Position numbers and translations under genes: made by a program
Assembly (NCBI GenBank): GCA_964407525.1
Contig: CAYOWC010000003.1
Span: 4,626-68,625 of the forward strand
DNA length: 64,000 nt
Direction: 5' to 3'
Source of the DNA: DUZB01 sp964407525
Lineage (GTDB): Bacteria > Desulfobacterota > DSM-4660 > Desulfatiglandales > Desulfatiglandaceae
In this document: positions 8,791-16,877 of the stretch, piece by piece
How positions within the stretch are numbered: position 1 is the first letter of the stretch
How the letters are laid out: every line of letters begins with the position of its first letter
The notes under the pieces: model-generated
Told to the model about the DNA's origin: nothing
What the model saw: only the letters and a program-made list of their open reading frames with translations
Databases searched by the model: none

Positions 8791-8931
8791 CTATCCGAAA
8801 AAAACTTCATCGCCATTGCCGATATAAAGGTCGCTTTTTCACCCGTATTGCGCACTTCCTTTCACCATGGGATATCCAAGGTCTTCCATTTTCTTCACAG
8901 CGGCCAGACCTGTGCAGTGATTGTTCAATCC
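8791..8931 (-). pseudogene. 3' remnant of a metallo-beta-lactamase-fold gene, with in-frame TGA
   Basis: Directly after the fmdB stop and in the same frame lie 30 codons (LNNHCTGLAAVKKMEDLGYP and following), a TGA at 8841-8839, then 15 more protein-like codons (KSDLYIGNGDEVFFG) and TAG. The HCTG motif followed by a GD-x-V ending is typical of the C-terminus of COG1237-type MBL-fold proteins, which I recall as frequent neighbours of NifX/ORP genes. The N-terminal metal-binding domain is absent, so it is most likely a decayed gene end. Read-through of TGA as selenocysteine is a weaker alternative. Confidence 0.4.
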
Positions 8932-9177
8932 TTACGCGTGGCCGCAACAACTCCCGGGACCTGCACAGGTGGAAGGCGGGCCACCGGTTCCGCAACACCG
9001 ATCGGCGGCATCTTTAGGGAAACTCCCAGTGGGGTTTACGGCGGCATGGGCTGAAACCAATTTCTTCAGGTTACGACTACCGCAATTCCCACATGCCGCA
9101 AGGTCGATTTCATTAGCTGAAAGCAGCATTTCGATAGATTGGCCGCAGTCAAGACATTCGAATTCATAAATAGGCAT
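8932..9177 (-). CDS. FmdB-family zinc-ribbon protein
   Basis: The 81-residue protein has the FmdB start MPIYEFECLDCG and a second pair CGNC, giving a zinc ribbon within the first 40 residues. A Cys/Gly/Pro-rich tail follows (six Cys in the last 20 residues, ending SCCGHA). FmdB-type ribbons are small regulators or metal-binding helpers of unknown role. The tail is unusually Cys-rich and could bind metal. It lies 16 bp after an ORP-like gene. A paralogue with a different tail is at 37263-37508. Confidence 0.8.
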   Translation of the reverse strand: MPIYEFECLDCGQSIEMLLSANEIDLAACGNCGSRNLKKLVSAHAAVNPTGSFPKDAADRCCGTGGPPSTCAGPGSCCGHA

Positions 9178-9193
9178 CGTTGCTCCTTTTTTC

Positions 9194-9553
9194 CTACCAC
9201 TGTCCTTCTACATTTGCTTCATCCGCAAGAGGCAATGATCCATCCATGTACGCTTTTACGGCTTCCTTTATTGTTCCTGAAGCATTGTTGGCGACCCCAA
9301 TATTCGCGGCTTTCATGCCTTTGAACGCGTTGGGACCGCAAAAGCCGGTGAGCAGGACTTCCGCCCCTTTTTCGCTGACCATTTGGGCAGCCTGAATGCC
9401 GGCGCCCTTGAGTGCATTTAAATTTTCTTTGTTATCAAGGACTTCAAAGTCTAATGTGTCGGAGTCTACCAGAAGAATATACTGGGCTCTTCCGAAACGA
9501 GGATCCACTTCAGAGTCAAGATTTGTTCCCTGGGATGTTACTGCGATTTTCAT
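9194..9553 (-). CDS. Orange protein (ORP)-like NifX-family protein
   Basis: I start at ATG 9553, which has AGGAGGAAC just upstream and begins the family domain (MKIAVTSQGTNLDSEVDPRF). The 119-residue protein is a single NifX/NifB-C domain with PRFGR, a Gly-Ala-Gly-Ile-Gln segment and the loop GFCGPNAF. It is the member here closest in length and layout to the Desulfovibrio orange protein, which binds a Mo-Cu sulfide cluster. Its function in vivo is not settled. It sits between an IscU-like scaffold and fmdB. Confidence 0.8.
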   Translation of the reverse strand: MKIAVTSQGTNLDSEVDPRFGRAQYILLVDSDTLDFEVLDNKENLNALKGAGIQAAQMVSEKGAEVLLTGFCGPNAFKGMKAANIGVANNASGTIKEAVKAYMDGSLPLADEANVEGQW

Positions 9554-9569
9554 TGTTCCTCCTTTAAAA

Positions 9570-10007
9570 CTATGTTTCGTTCGCTGCAGTTTCCACATTC
9601 TGGTTTTGATACTCATCAATGGCCTTGTGCAGAGCTTTGATCGCCAGGCGTGCGCAATGCACTTTCTGGTCGGGAAGCTTTTCAAGCTCCTTGTAAAGAG
9701 TATCCAGGTTTATGCTTTTCGCTTCATCAAGGCTCTTTCCTTTTGCCATGCCTATGACAGCACAGCCTGAAGCTACAGCCCCGGGACAGCCAAGTATCTG
9801 GATTTTAGCATCTTTAATCTTACTGGCATCAATATTCAGCGAAACTTTCATTGTATCGCCGCAGGGCCCTGTAATATCCGTGACCTGATTTGCTCCTTCA
9901 AGAATTCCAAGATTCTCTTTTGACTGAAAATATTCAATTGCCTTGTCTGAATACCCTGATTCAGAAAGCATTTTGTAAACATCTTCATTCGTTTTTTGGT
10001 CAGTCAT
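9570..10007 (-). CDS. IscU/NifU-like iron-sulfur scaffold protein, second copy
   Basis: The 145-residue protein has U-type ligands C49 (TGPCGDT), C74 (LGCPGA), C82 and C118 (VHCARLA). It is clearly a paralogue of the protein at 5556-5993 but divergent in the first 40 residues. It lies 17 bp before the ORP-like gene in the same direction. A dedicated scaffold beside an ORP-like protein suggests it preassembles a cluster for it; this is inference from neighbourhood. Confidence 0.83.
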   Translation of the reverse strand: MTDQKTNEDVYKMLSESGYSDKAIEYFQSKENLGILEGANQVTDITGPCGDTMKVSLNIDASKIKDAKIQILGCPGAVASGCAVIGMAKGKSLDEAKSINLDTLYKELEKLPDQKVHCARLAIKALHKAIDEYQNQNVETAANET

Positions 10008-10047
10008 TCAAAAAAACCTCTTTTCTGATAAAGTCCTGGCGCTGTTG

Positions 10048-10434
10048 TTACTGAGCGCCGCCTCCGCCACCACATACCTGATCATCCCCAATCTCTGACA
10101 ATTTTCCTTCTATGAGATCATCTACTACAGGTCTTATCTGAGATCTGGTGTCATCATGAAACACGTTTACACCAGCCTGTTTAAAACCCATCAGCGGTCG
10201 CATTCCTATTCCGCCTACAATCAAGGCGTTGACATTATGGCTTGCCAGCAGATTTACCGGTACCATGCATCCCCCCTGGACGTGGCTCTGGTTGGGGATG
10301 GTTGTTACCTGTTTGATCTCTCCGCCTTCCACATCTACAAAGGTGAAAACGTCACAGTGTCCAAAATGTCCTGATCGTTCACCATCAAGGCCGCCTGTTC
10401 CCATACTTGGTATGGCAATTCTTCCATCCTGCAT
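10048..10434 (-). CDS. NifX-family protein with Gly/Cys tail
   Basis: The 128-residue protein has the NifX domain with GHFGHCDVFTFVD in place of the usual PRFGR, a GGIGMRPLMGF loop and a C-terminal VCGGGGGA tail. The replacement of Arg by His/Cys in the first motif suggests a different metal site. It is the first gene of the set ending at fmdB, 40 bp ahead of the second IscU-like gene. A terminator lies between it and the upstream DUF5320 gene, so it should have its own promoter in 10435-10635. Confidence 0.8.
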   Translation of the reverse strand: MQDGRIAIPSMGTGGLDGERSGHFGHCDVFTFVDVEGGEIKQVTTIPNQSHVQGGCMVPVNLLASHNVNALIVGGIGMRPLMGFKQAGVNVFHDDTRSQIRPVVDDLIEGKLSEIGDDQVCGGGGGAQ

Positions 10435-10635
10435 TTTAAAAACCTCCCTTTAATAAAAAAATTGATAAAAATGATGTAACCCGGTGTTGGGTTGTTTCCT
10501 TTTGAAGACCATTCCGAAATTCACATGCATATTGTGTGCCATGATTTTCGGAGTTGGGTTCGGTAAGGAAAGGTGCTTTTATCTTCATTGTACTAAACCC
10601 ACTTGTTTCAGGCTTCCAAAATTGATGACCCTGCT

Positions 10636-10673
10636 AAAAAAATGTGCCTGAACAAGTTTTCAGTCCAGGCACA
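10636..10673 (-). terminator. Intrinsic terminator after the DUF134-DUF5320 unit
   Basis: On the minus strand TGTGCCTG pairs with CAGGCACA around a 15-nt loop, followed by seven T. It lies 20 bases after the DUF5320 stop codon. Confidence 0.8.
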
Positions 10674-10692
10674 AATGACTCAACGTGATTGT

Positions 10693-11061
10693 TCAGGAAG
10701 ACTTTCTTTGCAAATCTGCAATAGATTTTCGAACGCCTTCCAGGGTGTTTTTTAACCCTTCGATCTCCATTCGGAGAGACTCGGCTTCATTGGAAATATT
10801 CCCTGCATGAATGGATCTCTGATTTTGAAGCTCGTTGTCGTTTCCCGGTCCAGCGAAACCGTCTAAACGATCGGGCCTCCATTCCGCCATGCTTCTCTTT
10901 CGGCCAAATCCCTGTCCAAAACCTCTTCCAAGACCACGGCCACCTAGGTTTCCTCTGTTGGCGACCTGTTCACTCCCACGGCCTGATGGAGTGCAATATC
11001 CTCTGCCTCCCCCCGTCATGGGACCTCTACCCATGGGTCCTGTTCCATTAAATCCCGGCAT
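10693..11061 (-). CDS. DUF5320 domain protein (Gly/Met-rich, coiled-coil tail)
   Basis: I start at ATG 11061, which has GGAGGTG 6 bases upstream. The 122-residue protein begins with the DUF5320 signature MPGFNGTGPMGRGPMTGGGR followed by GYC. Gly-Arg-Gly-Phe-Gln repeats follow, then a charged helix (about 85-118) likely to form a coiled coil. The family is found beside NifX/ORP and DUF134 genes and has no assigned function. It is 15 bp downstream of DUF134, with which it forms a two-gene unit. Confidence 0.82.
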   Translation of the reverse strand: MPGFNGTGPMGRGPMTGGGRGYCTPSGRGSEQVANRGNLGGRGLGRGFGQGFGRKRSMAEWRPDRLDGFAGPGNDNELQNQRSIHAGNISNEAESLRMEIEGLKNTLEGVRKSIADLQRKSS

Positions 11062-11076
11062 ATCAATCACCTCCTT

Positions 11077-11412
11077 TCAAAGTGGTCCGCACGGACCGCG
11101 TCGTTGTTTTCTTCGGCAATGCGGCATTTCAAAGTTCCCACCCTCGATTCGAAGTTCTTTCCCCATCACCAGCGCTTCCGCTACTTTGGTTCTGGCGTGG
11201 CGCAGGATCCTTCCGAAAGTCTGTCGAGAAATTCCCATTCTCTGGGAAGAAGTCTCCTGATCAAGACCTTCAAAATCATTTAATCGAATGGACTCCAAAC
11301 CTTCAATGGGAAGAAAAACAGTCTTCACTTCAGTTTCCGAAGTCCTGTTTGGTTGAAACCGGTTTGCCGTCGGCTGACCCTGAACGAATCTCCTTTTCCG
11401 CGGTCTGGGCAT
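11077..11412 (-). CDS. DUF134 family helix-turn-helix protein
   Basis: I choose the second of two adjacent Met codons (11412), 5 bases after GGAGG. The 111-residue protein begins MPRPRKRRFV and has a sigma-70 region 4-like HTH (LNDFEGLDQETSSQRMGISR and TFGRILRHARTKVAEAL), the standard DUF134 layout, with a basic Cys-containing tail. DUF134 proteins are presumed regulators linked to NifX/ORP genes. A 10-bp palindrome TATGATCATA at 11430-11439 lies just upstream and could be an operator, possibly its own. Confidence 0.85.
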   Translation of the reverse strand: MPRPRKRRFVQGQPTANRFQPNRTSETEVKTVFLPIEGLESIRLNDFEGLDQETSSQRMGISRQTFGRILRHARTKVAEALVMGKELRIEGGNFEMPHCRRKQRRGPCGPL

Positions 11413-11429
11413 CATCTCCTCCTGATCGT

Positions 11430-11439
11430 TATGATCATA
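11430..11439. promoter_or_regulatory. Palindrome TATGATCATA upstream of DUF134
   Basis: A perfect 10-bp palindrome lies 18 bases before the DUF134 start codon. It could be an operator for autoregulation. The rest of the 370-base gap to the PilB gene (11413-11785) shows no gene or clear hairpin. Confidence 0.25.
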
Positions 11440-11785
11440 CGACCATAAGGTAGTGTGTGGAAGCGGCATTGTCAAGGGTAATTATGAGCATTTGACCAAA
11501 AAGGTTTCCCGTGAAGTGGAAATTTTTGGGGAATTTTTCATACGAAGGGGTGAAGATCAGATGTTTTTGCTGTAATTTATCAATAAGTTGGGGCGGAATT
11601 TATCCGTAAGATTTTTATAAAAGGCTTACGCCTGAACTCCAAGAAGACAATGGCTTTTCAAGCGGTTTTGAGGAGTGTCCAACGTGAAAAGGTCGTTCCA
11701 GGAGGCGGGCAGGGCCAGAGTTTTCATCTCCCGTTCTGGTCAGTGTTTACTCTGAAAGGGGTGGTGTTCTTAGAACGCTATTGGA

Positions 11786-14008
11786 TTATCGTTTCAGAAG
11801 CCTGCCTACTCTGGCCAGGAGTCTTTTCGGGACAACCGGTTTTGTAAGATAGTCATCTGCCCCCGCATCTATTACCTCCACCTCAGATTCCACCTCATCT
11901 TTTGCTGTGAGCATGATTATGGGGATGAAACGTGTAGCCATTTGCGATTTGAGTTTTTTTATCAGGGTGACGCCGTCCATCTTAGGCATCAGGAAATCAG
12001 TTACAATAAGATCGGGCCTTTCCATGGAAGCCATTTTCAGGGCTTCCAGACCATTTTCCGCCGAAACAACCAGGAACCCCTCAGACTCCAGCAAATGACG
12101 GAGCAGTTTGAGAATAATGGCGTTATCGTCAACCACAAGAATTTTTTTCGGACTCACGCTTCTTATGGTAGTGGAAACATCAGGGGCTTGGTCTTCTTCT
12201 TGAAAGGTCCCGTCCTGAATGGGGTCCTGGGAAATACCGGGTTCAGCAGGCTGTCCTCGTGACGGTTGTTTCGCCTCCGGTGGGGCTACCCGAAACACTT
12301 CGTCGATTGAGGTCCGGCCTTCCAGGGCCTTCATGATGCCATCGACAGCCATGGTGTTGAAACCTTCCTTTTCTGCCGTTTCTTTTAGTTCCACTCCAGG
12401 TATGTCAGGGGAAATAATGCGTCTGAGAGAAGGAGTTACCATGAAGACTTCGAAAAGGCCCAAACGCCCGGAGTACCCAGTAAAATTACATGATTCGCAA
12501 CCTGCTCCCTTCCAGAATATGGCGTTGGGATCATGTTTAATGTATGGACCGATAAGTTCCATCTGTTCGGGCAGCAAAGTCTCCGGCACCTTGCATTCCT
12601 GGCATACCCCCCGAACAAGCCTCTGCCCGACAACGGCAATGAGGGACGCGGATACCAGAAAAGGATCGATCCCCAGATCCATTAGCCTTGTAACAGCGGA
12701 AGGCGCATCGTTTGTATGGAGAGTTGAGAGGACAAGATGCCCTGTCTGTGCGGCCTGAAACGCAGTAACGGCTGTTTCACTGTCCCGGATTTCGCCAACC
12801 ATGACAATATCAGGATCCTGTCTGAGAATGGATCTGAGCCCCGCCGCGAATGTAATACCGGCGGCAGGGTTTATCTGTACCTGGTTAATTCCTGCCACGT
12901 CAAACTCAACAGGATCTTCAACCGTTACGATGTTTACTTCAGGAGAGTTCAATTTATTCAGGCAGGCATAAAGGGTGGAGGATTTTCCACTCCCAGTTGG
13001 CCCGGTCACAAGAATCATCCCCTGGGGCTTACTTATGGCGCCAAGGATATTTTTCAGGTCTTCTTTGGAAAAACCGAGATCTTCAGGATTCATTTCCGCC
13101 GTGGCCGGATTCAAGATACGGATGGTCACTTTTTCTCCGTAGGAGGTGGGAAGCGTAGATACCCTGAGATCAAATACTTTGTCGCCGCTTTTGACTTGGG
13201 CCTTTCCATCCTGAGGTTTTCTCTTAATAGAAATATCCAGGTTTGAAATAATCTTGATTCTGGAAACGACCCCCGCATGGATTTGCTTATCGGCACGCAT
13301 GATCTCCCGCATGATTCCATCTACGCGATAACGAATAATGATGGACTTATCCTGTGGTTCAATATGTATATCGCTTGCCTTGAGTTTGATGGCATCTGCC
13401 AAAACCGAATTTGTGAAGCGAACAATAGGTGGAAGTTCCGTGAGTACGAGAAGTTCATGGGCATTTTCTTCCTTCTCCTCTTTCTCCCGAATGATTTCTA
13501 TGTCTTCTCCAAAATCCGGCCCTGAATCCAGATTTCTTTTGAGATCCCCCTTGGGGTAATGTCTTTGAATGGCATCTAATATATCTCCTTCTGGAACAAC
13601 AGCCACATCAATCGGCAACTGGGTGAAAAAACGCAAATCATCCATTGCGTAAAGATCTAAAGGATTTGCCATGGCAACAAGAAGGCTTTTTTCTTTTTTC
13701 TTAAGGGGAATAACCAGATGGTTTTCAGCGAGTTCGGCAGGTACCAGAGCAATGACTTCTTTCGCTATGTTTACATTATTAAGTCGGCCGTATGGAATCT
13801 TGAGCTGCACGGCAAGGGTTTTGGCGATGACCACTTCGTCTGCAACGCCCATGTCTACGAGAACCTGCCCAAGTCTCTTTTTTTGCTGCTTTTGAAGGTC
13901 AAGGGCTTTGGTCAGAGTTTCTTCATCTATAAGGCCGGTCTTTACCAGGTATTCCCCCATTCTCATTTTTTTTGGAGGGGAAGCTGTAGGTTGTTTTGGG
14001 GTAGTCAT
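11786..14008 (-). CDS. PilB/GspE-type secretion ATPase fused to a C-terminal receiver domain
   Basis: The 740-residue protein has a type II secretion/type IV pilus ATPase N-domain (about 15-150). The ATPase core follows, with Walker A GPTGSGKSS at 336-344, the Walker B region ending VGEIRD at 404-409 and the zinc tetracysteine C469, C472, C504, C507. After a Pro/Gln-rich linker (578-618) comes a full CheY-like receiver with D627/D628, phospho-acceptor D671, T701 and K723. The ATPase powers pilus or pseudopilus assembly at the inner membrane. PilB proteins normally stop near residue 570, so the receiver fusion is unusual and implies control by phosphorylation. No other pilus gene is nearby. 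Confidence 0.9.
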   Translation of the reverse strand: MTTPKQPTASPPKKMRMGEYLVKTGLIDEETLTKALDLQKQQKKRLGQVLVDMGVADEVVIAKTLAVQLKIPYGRLNNVNIAKEVIALVPAELAENHLVIPLKKKEKSLLVAMANPLDLYAMDDLRFFTQLPIDVAVVPEGDILDAIQRHYPKGDLKRNLDSGPDFGEDIEIIREKEEKEENAHELLVLTELPPIVRFTNSVLADAIKLKASDIHIEPQDKSIIIRYRVDGIMREIMRADKQIHAGVVSRIKIISNLDISIKRKPQDGKAQVKSGDKVFDLRVSTLPTSYGEKVTIRILNPATAEMNPEDLGFSKEDLKNILGAISKPQGMILVTGPTGSGKSSTLYACLNKLNSPEVNIVTVEDPVEFDVAGINQVQINPAAGITFAAGLRSILRQDPDIVMVGEIRDSETAVTAFQAAQTGHLVLSTLHTNDAPSAVTRLMDLGIDPFLVSASLIAVVGQRLVRGVCQECKVPETLLPEQMELIGPYIKHDPNAIFWKGAGCESCNFTGYSGRLGLFEVFMVTPSLRRIISPDIPGVELKETAEKEGFNTMAVDGIMKALEGRTSIDEVFRVAPPEAKQPSRGQPAEPGISQDPIQDGTFQEEDQAPDVSTTIRSVSPKKILVVDDNAIILKLLRHLLESEGFLVVSAENGLEALKMASMERPDLIVTDFLMPKMDGVTLIKKLKSQMATRFIPIIMLTAKDEVESEVEVIDAGADDYLTKPVVPKRLLARVGRLLKR

Positions 14009-14254
14009 GAATGTTGCCCTTTTCTAATTAAGTGATTTCTGCTCAATAAATCATTTTCAGGCGGTTGCAAGGCTATGCCTATACAGCAAATTCTTTCATA
14101 AGTTTAACACTTTTGATGGAAGGATGCAATTATTAGTGAAAGGCTTTCCATCGGTTGAATCCTACTTTGACAAGATACGAACCTGCGAAAGACACAGGAC
14201 TTGGAGAAAGAGGGGATGAGCCGAAGGCAACGGATTTCAAGCCGAATGAAGATA

Positions 14255-15547
14255 CTACTGCCTCTCGGATTCCCTGGCAACCGCGCGGTAACCTATATCG
14301 GTTCGGTAGTAGGCATTTTCCCATTTGATTCTGTCGACCATTTCATAGGCTCTGGTTTGGGCTTCGCTGACTGTATCCCCAAGAGCTGTTACACACAGGA
14401 CCCTCCCACCGTTTGTCGCAACACGACCATCTTTCATTGTGGTGCCGGCATGAAACACTTTCATATCGCCGCTTTCTGAATCTTGAAGTCCCGAAATCGG
14501 GTCCCCTTTTTTATATTGCAAAGGATATCCCCCTGCAGCCATGACTACACCGAGGGCAGATCTTTCATCCCATGTTATCTCTACCTGATCCAATTTTTCG
14601 TCTAAGGCGGCCTCGCATATCTTTACAAGGTCCGATTTCAGGCGAAGGATGATAGGCTGCGTTTCAGGATCCCCGAAACGACAATTATACTCTAGAACCA
14701 TGGGTGTTTCATCGGCCGTTACCATGATGCCCGCGTATAGGAATCCTGTGTAGGGATTGCCTTCAGAGGCCATCCCTTCTACCGTTGGAATGATCACTTC
14801 CTGCATGACGCGGTCACTGAGTTCCGGAGTAATGACCGGAGCAGGTGAGTAGGCACCCATGCCCCCTGTATTGGGGCCCTCATCTCCATTATCCCTGGCC
14901 TTATGATCTTGAGACGTGGCAAGAGGAAGAATGTTTTTGCCGTCGACTATTACGATGAAACTGGCTTCTTCTCCTTTAAGGCATTTTTCAATAATTACCC
15001 GTTTGCCCGCATCTCCAAAGGCTTTTCCGGACAACATTTCTTTTACGGCCACCATCGCTTCAGATTCAGACTGGGCGATGATAACTCCTTTCCCGGCAGC
15101 GAGGCCATCCGCCTTGATAACCACGGGAAGCCCCATTTTCCGGATGAATTCCTTTGCTCCATGTAGTTCCGTGAAAGTTCTGTATTCAGCGGTGGGGATT
15201 TGGTGACGGGCGAGAAAGTCTTTGCAGAAAACTTTAGAACCTTCAAGTTGCGCTGCTCCCTTTGTAGGGCCGAAACATCTGAGACCGGCGTTAACAAACG
15301 CATCGGTAATTCCATTCACCAGTGGAACTTCCGGCCCTATGATGGTCATGTGCACATCTTTTTCCCTCGCAAAATTTACAAGAGCGTCGATTTCATCCGA
15401 GCCAATCTCAATATTTTCCAGCTTTGAATCGATGGCGGTTCCCGCGTTTCCCGGTGCTACAAAAACCTTTTCGATATCTTTTGCCTGGGCTATTTTCCAT
15501 GCGATAGCGTGCTCGCGCCCGCCGCTGCCAACGACAAGTATTTTCAT
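14255..15547 (-). CDS. purD: Phosphoribosylamine-glycine ligase
   Basis: The 430-residue protein begins MKILVVGSGGREHAIAWK and has the GARS ATP-grasp signature (VVIKADGLAAGKGV, later FGDPETQP with the Mg-binding acidic residues). It joins phosphoribosylamine and glycine, the second step of purine synthesis in the cytosol. Length is normal. It appears to be transcribed alone, with 246 non-coding bases after it (14009-14254) that show no clear terminator. Confidence 0.95.
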   Translation of the reverse strand: MKILVVGSGGREHAIAWKIAQAKDIEKVFVAPGNAGTAIDSKLENIEIGSDEIDALVNFAREKDVHMTIIGPEVPLVNGITDAFVNAGLRCFGPTKGAAQLEGSKVFCKDFLARHQIPTAEYRTFTELHGAKEFIRKMGLPVVIKADGLAAGKGVIIAQSESEAMVAVKEMLSGKAFGDAGKRVIIEKCLKGEEASFIVIVDGKNILPLATSQDHKARDNGDEGPNTGGMGAYSPAPVITPELSDRVMQEVIIPTVEGMASEGNPYTGFLYAGIMVTADETPMVLEYNCRFGDPETQPIILRLKSDLVKICEAALDEKLDQVEITWDERSALGVVMAAGGYPLQYKKGDPISGLQDSESGDMKVFHAGTTMKDGRVATNGGRVLCVTALGDTVSEAQTRAYEMVDRIKWENAYYRTDIGYRAVARESERQ

Positions 15548-15897
15548 GTTTTTATCTTCCTTATCTTATAATTTAAAATAGAGGTACGCGAGGGGTACGC
15601 CAAAAAGTAAAATTGTCCTCAAAACCATGCAATAATTATGAAGCGTCTCCCTGGAATCTAAATAAGCCTGAGCTGTAAGTCAAGGGAAATGAAAGTGCAT
15701 TCATCCACCCTTCATTTAACCGGACGATGCTTCTTATCGGTCTTCTATATCGTTCTTCACGATCATCGACCATGAGAATGTCCCTGTGCATCCTAATTTA
15801 TCGCTAAAGCATCAAAATACCTCTTGCTACAAAAAAATAAATAGGTTTAAATGTCTCTAAACGATAATTTATCACTTACATTATGGGGAGGTAGATC

Positions 15898-16467
15898 ATG
15901 AAAAGAACAATCGCAATTTTAGCACCTTTGTTTCTTCTGGCACTCGCAGGCTTCGCCTCTGCTGAATTTTTTGACAATGGGGATGGGACTATAATCGATA
16001 ATAATACCGGTATGGTATGGCAAAAAGCATTTGTTAAAGGTGACCACGATGCCTCCAATAGATATTGTGAGCAATCAGATACTGGGGGATATTATGATTG
16101 GAGAATCCCTACCCTGGCTGAATTACAGGTTATTATAGACCCGACCAGAAATGATCCATCTATTTACCCTGAATTTTCCTGTGCAAGTGAAAAATTTTGG
16201 AGTTGTACACTTAGCTCGAATGGCAATTCGTTCTGGGTAATAAATTTTGCTAACGGTGAGAACTCTAAAGGCTCAGGTAAATATGTACGATGTATAAGAA
16301 ATGGCAAATTTGTAAGCGATTGTGCCACTCTTGAAAGCAACCTGGATATCAGTATCCCATGTCTTGATTACAATGGTGCTCAATTTATTTTGAAACTAAA
16401 GTATTACACAGACTCCTCACTTCCAGAAGGGTTCTATTGGGAATTAGACTCTATTCAAGAAAAATAA
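15898..16467 (+). CDS. Exported DUF1566 (Lcl C-terminal-like) domain protein
   Basis: The 189-residue protein has a classical signal peptide (MKRTIAILAPLFLLALAGF, cleavage after ASA at about 22). A DUF1566 domain follows, with the hallmark TGMVWQK, YDWRIPTLAEL and a final VRCIRNGK. Such domains occur in surface or adhesin-like proteins. The last 40 residues are outside the domain and unrecognised. A GGGGAGGT ribosome site sits 6 bases before the ATG. Base composition is more AT-rich than the neighbours, suggesting acquisition by transfer. The 350 bases before it (15548-15897) hold no gene that I can see. Confidence 0.8.
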   Translation: MKRTIAILAPLFLLALAGFASAEFFDNGDGTIIDNNTGMVWQKAFVKGDHDASNRYCEQSDTGGYYDWRIPTLAELQVIIDPTRNDPSIYPEFSCASEKFWSCTLSSNGNSFWVINFANGENSKGSGKYVRCIRNGKFVSDCATLESNLDISIPCLDYNGAQFILKLKYYTDSSLPEGFYWELDSIQEK

Positions 16468-16651
16468 GCCACCAAGTAAAAAATATCCGCTCGGTTGTCA
16501 ATGGTTTTGGCAGGTTGTGGGGGATGCGATACCTCTTGTTGTTGACTACTTGAAGAGTCATGGGTAACAATATTTATTAAGATTTATTGGAACACAAATC
16601 CTAGCGGATGGAAGCAGTTTGCTTTTTTGGGGAATAAATCGAAAAAAGTGC

Positions 16652-16680
16652 TTGACACAAGAAATTGATTGAATTATTAT
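16652..16680 (+). promoter_or_regulatory. Sigma-70 promoter of the branched-chain amino acid operon leader
   Basis: TTGACA (16652-16657) and TATTAT (16675-16680) are separated by exactly 17 bases, a near-consensus promoter. Transcription would start near 16687, about 18 bases before the leader ORF. Confidence 0.75.
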
Positions 16681-16704
16681 TATTCTTTTGGAACGAAACT
16701 ATTA

Positions 16705-16842
16705 ATGAGTGATTTGAGCGTTTTCATGAGTCCTATTGTAAATAGCATTATCGTCATTATCTGCGCAACGGGGGTCCTTGTATCCTTGTTGCTTAGCCTT
16801 TTGGTGGTCAAACCAAAATTCCCGGACCTGATAATGAGATAG
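16705..16842 (+). CDS. Ile/Val/Leu-rich leader peptide of the ilv-leu attenuator
   Basis: This 45-codon ORF starts with ATG, has a weak GGAA ribosome site and ends at TAG 16840-16842. In residues 11-35, 17 of 25 are Ile (5), Val (6) or Leu (6), including the runs IIVII, LLL and LLVV. It sits between a strong promoter and an intrinsic terminator, 88 bases before the first gene of an operon that makes exactly these three amino acids. By analogy with the enteric IlvL/LeuL leaders, ribosome stalling here when charged tRNA is scarce would prevent termination. A small membrane protein is the alternative reading, since the segment is also hydrophobic enough to span a membrane. Confidence 0.75.
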   Translation: MSDLSVFMSPIVNSIIVIICATGVLVSLLLSLLVVKPKFPDLIMR

Positions 16843-16877
16843 TGAAACCAAGTAAGATTACAAAAACCGTTATCAGG
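16827..16877 (+). promoter_or_regulatory. Antiterminator pairing of the ilv-leu attenuator
   Basis: CCTGATAATG (16827-16836, region 2) is complementary to CGTTATCAGG (16868-16877, region 3) over 10 bases with one G-U pair. Region 3 is the 5' arm of the terminator, so the two structures exclude each other. Region 2 covers codons 41-44, just before the leader stop codon, where a terminating ribosome would mask it. Two CATTATC copies in the Ile codons (16746-16752, 16755-16761) can pair with GATAATG of region 2 and act as region 1. Confidence 0.7.
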
